This document shows, piece by piece, positions 9,586-18,608 of a stretch of 64,000 bases of DNA. The DNA comes from Phyto melanocephala. Taxonomy: Eukaryota; Arthropoda; Insecta; Diptera; Rhinophoridae. Position 1 is the stretch's first letter; every line of letters starts with the position of its first letter. The position numbers were made by a program, and so were the translations under genes. The DNA is taken from the NCBI GenBank assembly GCA_941918925.1, contig OW799234.1, forward strand, positions 12,848,501-12,912,500. Reading direction: 5' to 3'. Below the pieces are notes generated by a model, which saw nothing but the letters and a program-made list of their open reading frames with translations, made no database searches and was not told the DNA's origin.

Positions 9586-11003
9586 GGTGACTCATTTGAT
9601 GATTTCGTGTTTGCCCGTTTGCTGTTTCTAGGTGGCGAAACAGATCTAGCCCGCTTTCTTGGTGCTCTGCAATTTCGTTGAAAATGTCCACTCTTACCGC
9701 AATTATATCATTTGGCTCTGGCTTTGCCTTGCTTTTCCTCTAACGCCTGTATACGAGCCTTTAAATCGCTTACTTCATCTCTTTCCATTTCTGCAGAAAT
9801 TTCGAGATTTCGCACCTTGTATATCTGCGGCTTAGAAAGCAATTTTGCAGTTTCCTGTGTTAGTGCATATGAAACTGTTTCTGCAAACGTCGATTTATGC
9901 GTTCCAAACACCGCGTGCTTTATTTCAGGATCACGTATTCCATTTACAAACGTTTCAATTTTAAACTGATCCAAAAATGGGTGATTTTCACCTGGATATG
10001 TCAGCTGCACCAAACGCTCGATCTCCGTTGCGAAATCTTGTAACGACTCGTTAGCTTTTTGTATTCTGCCTCGTAATTCCATTCGGTATATATCTCGTTT
10101 GTGCTCGCCGCCATACTTACGTTGTAGTGCAACCATTATGTCATCGTAGTTTTCTCTGCAGCCAATAGGAATGCTTTCCAAAACTTGCGCTGCGTTGCCT
10201 TTTAATGCCAAAATCAACTCTAAAGCCTTTTCTTCATTGTTCCACATATTTCTATTGGCAACTGTCTCAAACTGAAATTTAAAAACATTAAATGGTGCAC
10301 TGCCGTCAAAAGTAGGGGCCTTTATTCTACTCGAGATTTCTGGAATTATTCGCACTGGTCCCTCATGATATTGGATATCGTTAATTTTTGTTTCTAGATT
10401 TTTAAATTTTTCGTCTTGTAATTGCAATTTTTCATCAACATTTTTTACTTGTAACTGCAATTTTTCGTTAACATCTTTAACTTGTTTTTCAATGCAATCG
10501 ACTCTGTTGTTCACAGCCTCAGAAATTTCCTGAAGTTTCTGGTTCGTAGCTTTAGCGGTTTCTTGCACTTCTTCTTTAACTTCAGCTAATAATTTTTCAT
10601 TATTAGCTCTAGAAGTTTCTTGAACTTCAATTTTAACTTCAGCTAATAATTTTTCATTATTAGCTCTAGAAGTTTCTTTAACTTCTTGAACTTCTACTTT
10701 AACTTCAGCTAATAATTTTTCATTATTAGCTGTAGAAGTTTCTTGAGCTTGCTGGAATTTAATTTCCATCTTTTCCATTAGAGTAGCAAGCATCGTACTT
10801 AAATCCATGTTGTTTGTGGTTGCACGAATGGAAACTTCCATTTCTTCTTTTTCGTCAAACTCGTAACCATCAATGTCCATATTACACCGCTTAAATTCAT
10901 CTAGAAGTCTCTTCTGCAATTCTACTTTATTACCTGTTGTCGGCAATGCCAGCTTACTCAATTCCTTCTTGAGTTGTTCCACTTTAAGCTCCTCAAATTT
11001 CAT
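9576..11003 (-). pseudogene. gag: gypsy Gag with N-terminal SAP domain; TGA in the zinc knuckle
   Basis: Starts at an ATG (11001-11003) just after the primer-binding site. Residues ~5-40 fit a SAP motif (L-K-V-E-Q-L-K-K-E-L...G-N-K-V-E-L-Q-K-R-L), a DNA/chromatin-binding fold. Residues ~75-200 are predicted coiled coil and contain three tandem repeats around A-N-N-E-K-L-L-A-E-V-K. Residues ~225-400 resemble the capsid region of Ty3/gypsy Gags. A TGA at 9708-9710 occupies the first Cys position of a CCHC zinc knuckle (the rest, x-x-C-G-K-S-G-H-F-Q-R-N-C, is intact). The frame stays open after it to TAA 9576-9578. The tail is Arg/Lys rich. Confidence 0.85.
9579..9585 (-). promoter_or_regulatory. 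candidate -1 frameshift heptamer G_UUA_AAC at the gag-pol junction
   Basis: On the element strand the last sense codons of gag are CCG-TTA-AAC followed directly by TAA. G-TTA-AAC in the gag frame is a slippery heptamer of the kind used for -1 ribosomal frameshifting. Pol is open in the -1 frame from just upstream of this point, so slippage here would fuse gag to pol. Confidence 0.55.
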
Positions 11004-11021
11004 GTCTGCTTTTTAAAATGC

Positions 11022-11040
11022 AATCCCACTTCTGACACCA
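11022..11040 (-). promoter_or_regulatory. primer-binding site, probably tRNA-Leu
   Basis: The + strand reads AATCCCACTTCTGACACCA two bases inside the 5' LTR. This looks like a tRNA 3' end including CCA, so the element RNA carries the complement. The sequence matches the T-arm and acceptor of dipteran tRNA-Leu as I recall it; the exact isoacceptor was not checked. Confidence 0.7.
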
Positions 11041-11042
11041 GT

Positions 11043-11639
11043 TGTTACGTTTATACCTTTTATAAACGTTGGATTATTTCCTTTAAATATACCTTGAGTT
11101 CTTTTAATGCAATTAAAAACAGTTGAAATTACTTATAAAATTAAGAGCACTTTATTTACTTAAACACACAGTCAAATATTGTTTTATAGCACTTTACTTA
11201 TTTCACTTATTATTATACACTTTTAATAAACACTGAAACACTGTTAACACACACGTAACAAGCTCTACTGTTAAAATGATACTGATTATGTTAGCTGTGT
11301 TGTTCGGCTATTTATAGTAACATAGTGGTGTTCGGTAACATTCGACAAAGTTCTCGTATGTACATACTAGTTCATTCTAGAAATTACTCGAAAGCCGTTA
11401 CATTTAAATTAAGACGTAATGTTAATGCAGTAATAATAAAAGCACCTAAGAGTATGCTACACATAATAACTTTACATTGGCCACATACAACTTACAACAT
11501 GTTTGAACAACCAGCGAATCAAACGAAGTTACATGTACATAAACTAATACAAACAAATCTACTGTGAGTTAAACTACTGTAAATATAACTAAAATACAAT
11601 TATAATGAAACTTAAGCTATTTAAAATAAATCTGTAACA
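11043..11639 (-). repeat. 5' LTR of the gypsy-type element
   Basis: 597 bp, TGTTACG...TGTAACA. In element orientation this is the promoter LTR. It is followed by the ATAT target duplication at 11640-11643. Confidence 0.93.
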
Positions 11640-11643
11640 ATAT

Positions 11644-11960
11644 TAAACTTATTATAGGTATATAAATGTTTAAAATTAATCTTTTATTATATGAAAAACA
11701 CTAAACTCCTGAATAATTGGTTTGGTGGCTGTTCCACGCCAAGTCAAATCTCTCAGCCATATCTTATAGTAGTTTTTATCGCTTGCTTCAGAAACATCCT
11801 TAAATCAGATCCTCGGATTCATTGAAATGAATATAAAGATAAATTGTTTTAAGTTAGCTAGATTTTTGATGTCAAATTCTGTTAAAAGTTTTTCATCAAA
11901 CTCTTTTAAATGCGTAAAAATTATATGTCATTTTTATTTAAATTTTTTTTACTTGCCATT
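11644..11960. other. unique spacer right of the gypsy element
   Basis: No convincing gene. A 19-codon minus-strand frame (11701-11760) starts M-A-E-R-F-D-L-A-W-N-S-H-Q-T-N, which faintly recalls the start of BTB-domain proteins, but it ends at once and has an upstream in-frame stop. Confidence 0.4.
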
Positions 11961-12865
11961 TAAAATATTTTCTGAAAGCTTATGAATAGAGGAGTCGGGG
12001 AGCCCTGACCGTCTATCCATCTGTTCGTGTGTTGCTTGTAATCAACTTTTAGAAGCAACCATATGTATCTCAGATCTGTATATGGTATCAATCTTTTGGA
12101 AATATTTGGGGATGAATCGCTATTGAAATTCAGCACAATCGCCCCATAACTTTCTGAGATATGAGCAAATAAACGCGACTGTCTCTGTTTTTTTTCCCAT
12201 ATTTTTACCACCACAATTAAAATTTTTCAGCCATAGAATAATTTATAGGTACCTTTGCTACTATTTGTAGATATAATATACCTCTAGAGATAATCGTGAA
12301 AAACTTTAGATAAATCGGGCTCTAATCGGAAAAGTTATAGGGAAAATTCTTTTTTAGGATATATATTCCAAAAATGTATAAACTAAAATCAATTTTATTC
12401 AGCTTCTAGACAACCGAGAGAGTCAATATTGGTATCATCTGAAAGGACTTGACTATCGCAATATAGGCTTTATAAAAAAATTTAATTCATGTTGACCGCC
12501 ACTACAAAATGGCGGACAATAAATTTATATATGGGTCAAATCTGGTATTTTAAAATGTAACTTCTAGATCGCACTCAATACAGAATACAGTAAATTATTG
12601 AAAAATCTCTAAAATGTCTTAAACAAAATGGCGGATCAATTTTTTTTAACCCCATCAATATGGGTATCAAATTAAAGGGCTTGACTAGTAGAATACAGAT
12701 AACTACTTAAAAATTCAAAATCAAGGATGGCACCGGAAATAATAAGGAAAAATGGCGTATAACATGAAATATAGGTTAAGCTATGATGTGGGATTATACC
12801 TGTGTACATGATGGTGAAGGGTATTATCAGATTCGGCACGGCCCAATATAGCATTCTTACTTGTT
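11961..12865 (-). mobile_element. HINE/DINE-1-like repeat, subfamily B (5' end missing)
   Basis: Belongs to the family with full copies at 31645-32646 and 54789-55353. It has TTTCTGAAAGCTTATGAATAG, a GTCY-type run (gaccgtctatccatctg) and TTTCTGAGATATGAGCAAA. The end is GGTGAAGGGTATTATCAGA followed by the palindrome ATTCGGC-ACG-GCCCAAT (one stem mismatch here) and CTTACTTGT. The first ~80 bp of the family consensus is absent. There is no coding capacity. Confidence 0.75.
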
Positions 12866-13834
12866 ATACCCTTCACAAAAAAGGGTATATATAGGTTTGT
12901 CATTCCGTGTGAAATTTCTACAATTTTCATTTCCGACCCCATAAAGTATATATTTTCTGAAAGCTTATGAATAGGAGAGTCGATTAAGCTCTGTCAGTCT
13001 GTCCGTCTGTCCGTGTGTATGTTGAAATCAAATTTTTTAAGGCCCCGACATCACAAGACCCGCGTAAGGTATTAAAATATCAGAAATATTCGGGAGCAGA
13101 TCGGTATTGAAAATCAGAAAAATCTGTACATAAACAACTGAGATATGAGCAAAAAACCACGATCACCTAATTTTTTTATCTTACAACAACACACACCGGA
13201 TGAACGTAGGTTCGAATCCCAGTTGAGGCAAAAAAAAATTTTTTTTTTTATTTATATTTTATTTATTTTTTTTTTTATTTTTTTTAATACATACATACAT
13301 AAACTCAATTTATAATTTTACAATGGTACGTTCAGGGTGCACTTATAGAAGGTGGCGGCGCCAGCCCAGCTGATTATTTTTTTGTGCTCTGGAGTATGTC
13401 AAACTACATATTTAAAAAAATGATTTCAACTCCGGAAATTGTCAAACTCCTGTTCGATACCACTTTCTTCAGTGTTTGCTGAAATTTTTATTTTTTTTAT
13501 TTTATTTTTAAACATTTCAATGTTCCATGGTCAATAGGAGTAGTATATGAAATATCATGACTAGCAAAATACGATGCACTATGATAAAAAAACTAAACTA
13601 AATACATATCTATTTTTATGTATTTTTCCCATTGAATACCTAGTATTTTTTAATTAAACTACATACGTAAATTTATTATTTTACAATGGGATGTTTTTAT
13701 ATATGTATGTTTTTTTAAGTATGTACGTTTTTCAAATGAGATGAATGGTGATACAAACTATTGTTATTGCATGACTACACGTTGTGAAGGGTATATAAGA
13801 TTCGGCACGGCCGAATATAGCACTCTTACTTGTT
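12865..13834 (-). mobile_element. HINE/DINE-1-like repeat, subfamily A
   Basis: Complete copy abutting the previous one. It starts TATACCCTTCACAAAAAAGGG, includes GACCCCATAAAGTATATATT, then GTCTGTCCGTCTGTCCGTG (GTCY microsatellite) and an A/T-rich middle. It ends GTGAAGGGTATATAAGA plus the perfect hairpin ATTCGGC-ACG-GCCGAAT and CTTACTTGT. A box-B-like GGTTCGAATCC sits near 13209-13219. Confidence 0.8.
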
Positions 13835-14932
13835 TTTAACTGGTTTTATTCACTTATTTTTTAAATTTTTTAAACACTTTTTATATACACATTGTTATTT
13901 TTTTTATAGTTATTTAATAAATGTACATTTAAAATTGTATACAAAATTATCATTTATTTTTAATATGCTATACATATATTAAAAATATTTATTTTTAATA
14001 TTCACTTTAATATGACGACTTTTAACCTCCGAAGTCACATTAATGCTAAATAGCGTCTGATTTTTCTTCAATTTAACTGTTAATTGCATTAATTTTGTTT
14101 TTGCAAAAATTATTTTGTGCAAAAGTTAAGGGATCAAAGTTCAATAGTAATGTAATTTGTTTTTGTATTTTTGAATTAACCAAAAACTATCATTTTATGT
14201 ACAGAAAACAGGCTATATTTTGATAGTTTTATTATAGTGGCTTAGTAACTAAAAAGTGACTATTTCGATAGTTTAAATTACAATAAAATTGATCAGAAGG
14301 AAGAGCAAAACACAAAACACGTATATTTTGTTTTTGCAAAATATTTTACTAACCACAAAGTAACTTCTAATGCACAATAAAAGTGTCATATCTATATACT
14401 ATTTAAGTGACTTAATAGTCGCTATTTCGATAGTTTTAATTACAATAAAATTGATCAGAAGGAAGAGTAAAAATCGAAATCAATGTAATTTGTTGTTGTG
14501 AAATTGGACACTATATACTAGTTGTGTCGAAGTAGTGACAATTAAGACACAACTATCCAAAATTAAACTTCCATTTGCTGGCAGGGAATTGGCCTATAAA
14601 TTACTCAGTTACATGCAAAGAAAAAACTACATATAGCTAAGTATATTCTGAATCCTCATAGATAACGAAGTCGATTTAGCTAAAACAACAACAAAAGAAA
14701 GCTGTCGCTCATACATACTTATGCATATATGTAAGTATATATGTACATACTTATGTATGTATGTGTACGAGGGTACATGAAGTATGAAGGGCACAGCCGA
14801 ATATAGCGCTGAGAAATTATAAAAATATCATTTCATTTAGAACTGCAAATACATACGCACTTTCATATGAAATACATACTTATGTACATACGCACTTGTT
14901 GGGTTCTGTTAAAATAATAAAACGTAAACAAA
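13835..14932. other. intergenic with a ~45-bp direct duplication
   Basis: A segment CTATTTCGATAGTTT...ATTACAATAAAATTGATCAG and onward appears near 14260-14305 and again near 14431-14475 (about 170 bp apart). A short HINE 3'-end fragment (CACAGCCGAATATAGCGCT) lies near 14790-14812. No coding region seen. Confidence 0.55.
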
Positions 14933-15569
14933 AACAAGTAAGAGTGCTATATTCGGCCGTGCCGAATCTTATATACCCTTCACAACGTGTAGTCATGCAA
15001 TAACAGTAGTATGTATTTAAAAAAATTTAAAAAAAAATTTAAAAAAAAATTAAAAAAAATTAAAAAAAAAATTAAAAAAAAATAATTAATATAAAACAAA
15101 AAAAAAAATAAAAAAAAAATAATAAAATTTATATAATATAAAATAAAAAAAAAATTAAAAAAAAATTTTTTTTGGCTCAGCTGGGATTCGATCCCACGTT
15201 TACGCTAACCAGTATACACGTTTGTATGTATGTTGTTGTTGTAATGTTGTTTTTGTGAAAAAAACGAGGTGGTCGTGGTTTTTTGTTCATATCTCAGTTG
15301 TTTATGTATTGATGTTTCTGATTTTCAATAGCGATCTACTCCCGAATATTTCTGATATTTTAGTACCTCACCCGGGTCCAGGCGATATCGGGGGGCTTCA
15401 AAAAGTTGATTTCAACATACACACGGACAGACTGACAGAGCTTAATCGACTTCCCTATTCATAAGCTTTCAGAAAATATATACTTTATGGGGTCGGAAAT
15501 AAAAATTGTAGAAATTTCACACGGAATGACAAACCTATATATACCCTTTTTCACTGTGTGAAGGGTATA
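14933..15569 (+). mobile_element. HINE/DINE-1-like repeat, subfamily A
   Basis: Read on this strand it starts AACAAGTAAGAGTGCTATATTCGGCCGTGCCGAATC and ends TGTGAAGGGTATA, so it lies inverted relative to the copy at 12865. It holds a long A-rich tract (15010-15165), a tRNA-like module (15172-15215) and the conserved ACACGGACAGACTGACAG segment. The short frame at 15222-15464 is repeated in other copies and is not a gene. Confidence 0.8.
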
Positions 15570-15654
15570 ATTAACACGCGCAAACAGTAGTTGGTTTTAT
15601 TTTTGAAAATAGGTTAAAAACTATTTGCTCAAGTCCGGAGACAAACAAAATAAT

Positions 15655-16407
15655 AACAAGTAAGAGTGCTATATTCGGCCGTGCCGAATCTTATATACCC
15701 TTCACAACGTGTAGTCATGCAATAACAGTAGTATGTATTTAAAAAAAAATAAAAAAAAAAATTTTAAAAAAAATTTAAAAAAAAATTAAAAAAAAAATTA
15801 AAAAAAAAATTTAAAAAAAAAATTAAAAACATATAATTAATATAAAACAAAAAAAAAAAAAAAAAAAAAAATTAAAAAAAATAATAATAAAATTTAAATA
15901 ATATATAAAATAAAAAATAAAAAAAAAAATAAAAAAAAAATTAAAAAAAAATTTTTAAAAAATATTAAAAAAATTTTTTTTGGCTCAGCTGGGATTCGAT
16001 CCCACGTTTACTCTAACCAGTATACACGTTTGTATGTATGTATGTTGTTGTTGTAATGTTGTTTTTGTGAAAAAAAAACGAGGTGGTCGTGGTTTTATGT
16101 TCATATCTCAGTTGTTTATGTACCGATGTTTCTGATTTTCAATAGCGATCTACTCCCGAATATTTCTGATATTTTAATACCTCACCCGGGTCCAGGCGAT
16201 ATCGGGGGGCTTCAAAAAGTTGATTTCAACATACACACGGACAGACGGTCAGACGGACAGACGGACAGACTGACAGAGCTTAATCGACTTCCCTATTCAT
16301 AAGCTTTCAGAAAATATATACTTTATGGGGTCGGAAATGAAAATTGTAGAAATTTCACACGGAATGACAAACCTATATATACCCTTTTTCACTGTGTGAA
16401 GGGTATA
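15655..16407 (+). mobile_element. HINE/DINE-1-like repeat, subfamily A
   Basis: Same structure as the copy 85 bp upstream, with a longer GACG/GACT microsatellite (four to five GACAGACG-type units near 16238-16270). Long A-runs at 15738-15975. Confidence 0.8.
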
Positions 16408-17060
16408 AAAATATGCCTAAAAATACAATTAAGTAGATACTACGCACTTAGTTTGAATACGCTTCACCGCGAACAAATAAGATCCGATAAATATATGTTG
16501 CATTCCGTTTGTAAAAAAATGCGGAATAATGGGAATACGTTGATATAAAAAAAACAGTAATGCTTACAACAAAAGATTTTTAGGAAAAGCTAGCGGCATT
16601 ATCCAGTTTCTTCTTAAAAAATGTTGGCATGTGCATTATTCATTAATTACTTCGAAATAAATCAAAAGCTGAAACCGTTGGTCGTAGTGCAAAGAATCAT
16701 TCCGCGACCTTCGTATTATCAGATTCGGCACGGCCGAATAGAGCACTCTTACTGTTTGTAATTCATTGATGACTTTCGCTGACTTTTAACGATTCGACGA
16801 CAATCACTTAATTTTTCTATACTTATTGTTATTTTCCCTAAAGATTATGCGATTCACTAAATAACTGTAAACAATGCTCAACAACTGCTACAATAAAGTG
16901 GCAAAAAAGTGTCCAAATAAATTCACCACTAACATCACTCCCGCCGGTAGTTGGGCTATAGCCGAGACTTGAGCAAGTGGTTTTTGAGCCGGGTATAAAG
17001 TTTATCTTTTTGACAATAAAAAAAAAAACAACAAAACAATTATTGTCGTTTATAAAACAA
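16408..17060. other. intergenic with a small HINE end fragment
   Basis: A 40-bp HINE hairpin end (AGATTCGGCACGGCCGAATAG) lies at about 16716-16755. The rest shows no coding or repeat signature. Confidence 0.5.
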
Positions 17061-17871
17061 CTAGCTAATACCCGGTGTGCTTCGCCACCCCCATCGTAAT
17101 GAAATAAAAATTTTATAGTTCAAAAATATATTTTTTTTGCAAGTGCCACGCCTACTATTACTAAATCAACCATTTCTTATTCAAATAATCATATAGACGT
17201 CAAAGTGTCTCTTGCAAAATTTGGGTACTCTAACTATTATCGCTTCCCAGATATACGAATTTTTGTATTTAATTCATATGACAGGTGCCACGCCCACCAT
17301 TACTAAAGCATTCATTTCTTATCAAAATAGTCATATAGATGTCAAAGCTTCTCGTGCAAAATTTGGGTACTCTAACTGTTATCGCTTCCCGAATATACGA
17401 ATTTTAGTATTCAGTTGCTATGAGAGCTGCCACGCCCACTATTTCTAATGTACCCATTTTTTCCAGAAATATTTATTTGGATGTAAAAGTTGCTCTTGCA
17501 AAATTTTAGTACTCTAATCGATATCGTTTTCCAAATATACGAATTTTAGTATTTAATTCATGTGGCCACGCCTACTATTCCAAGTCCGCCCTTTTTTTAC
17601 CCAAATGTTCGTGTGGATGTCAAAGTTTACCGTACTTAATTTGAAGACTCTAGCTGCATTAACTTTCGTGATATATAATATTTAATACTTATTCTTTAAT
17701 AGGGCGTGGCACCCCGCCCACTTACAATTTCAAACGAAAGTATAGCCTATAGTTCCTTCCAGACATACAGAAAGATTCTATGAAAATTTCAAGGAAATCG
17801 GTTCTAGCCGTTTAGCCGTCTATTAAGCACAAACACACATACAAACACACATTGATTTTTATATATATAGA
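17061..17871 (-). mobile_element. non-autonomous Helitron (minus)
   Basis: On the minus strand it begins TCTATATATATAAAAATC and ends ...GGGTATTAGCTAG, flanked by A and T, the Helitron insertion rule (A/T host site, 5'-TC, 3'-CTAG). The interior has about four ~120-bp modules, each centred on a GCCACGCCCAC or GGGCGTGGC segment. No rep/helicase is encoded. Confidence 0.78.
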
Positions 17872-18488
17872 TAACAACTGTCGTCCAAATATTTTGTTGT
17901 TTACTTATACACAATGATACGATGACCTGCACTAGAGATGGTAGTTCAAAAGCATACAGAATTGATAATTTATTTAAGAAATTTTTCTGTAATAAGATTT
18001 TTAATATGGTTCACACAAATAGGCGTTGAATTACAAATGTGACATCAAATTGTCGGAAAACTGAAAGCATTTCTTGAGGCACAGCAACCTACACTGCAGG
18101 ATACATTCGATAGCTTAAAATCTGTCGGAAAAACTGTTGATGATTACATTCGAAACTTGCGTAAACAAATAACAAATGACACAATATTTCAATAAAACCT
18201 AATCCAAAATGTGTTAAAGTGTTTTACTTTTAAACTACCTCTTCAAAAGTGAAGTATTATTTGTATTTTAGCGCAATAGAGAATTTGGAGGAAAAGACAA
18301 ACTATAGTAAAGCATAACGAAAATTTTCGTTATACTTCTAATATCAGTTTAACAAGGGTTTGATATAGCAATAGCTATATCAAAGTATTTTTCGATCTCT
18401 CTCATATTCGTTATAACGAAGTTTGACTGTAAAAGTCAAATATACATGAATTTTACATAAAAACGTACGTAGATTGTGTTCACAAAAA
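17872..18488. other. upstream region of the GH18 gene; possible decayed coding scrap
   Basis: Codons at about 18043-18195 (+) read without a stop and include T-L-Q-D-T-F-D-S-L-K-S-V-G-K-T-V-D-D-Y before a TAA. They look protein-like but I recognise no family. A poly(A)-like AATAAA occurs near 18193. Confidence 0.35.
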
Positions 18489-18491
18489 AAG

Positions 18492-18525
18492 TATAAAAGC
18501 CGTGCTTGTAGAACATTAAAGCAGT
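18492..18525 (+). promoter_or_regulatory. core promoter (TATA box and initiator) of the GH18 gene
   Basis: TATAAAAG at 18492-18499 is followed about 31 bp later by GCAGTA (18521-18526), close to the arthropod initiator TCAKTY. Transcription is predicted to start at about 18523, giving an 86-nt 5' UTR before the ATG at 18609. Confidence 0.6.
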
Positions 18526-18608
18526 AATTTGTATTGAGAAAGTGGCGTTTTAAGAACTCAATAGTTGTTTGCTAAAAGGAAAATAAAAAATAAAAAAAGT
18601 GAAATACT

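Larger units (their letters stand above)
5404..11639 (-). mobile_element. complete Ty3/gypsy-type LTR retrotransposon (env-less)
   Basis: A 6236-bp element in minus orientation. Both LTRs are 597 bp, begin TGTTACG and end TGTAACA. They differ at only three positions (one each near 5450, 5553 and 5738), so the insertion is recent. ATAT is duplicated at 5400-5403 and 11640-11643. Internal order is primer-binding site, gag, pol (protease, reverse transcriptase, RNase H, integrase), then the 3' LTR. The integrase frame ends about 10 bp before the LTR, so there is no room for env. This copy has an in-frame TGA in gag and a frameshifting deletion in integrase, so it would need help in trans. Confidence 0.95.

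Noticed and set aside
11701..11760. BTB-domain-like start (M-A-E-R-F-D-L-A-W-N-S-H-Q-T-N)
   Set aside because: Only 19 codons, stop immediately upstream and at the end, no splice donor of good quality seen.
15172..15222. A functional tRNA gene
   Set aside because: Only D-arm- and T-arm-like words are present; the anticodon arm is missing and the distance between boxes is too short.
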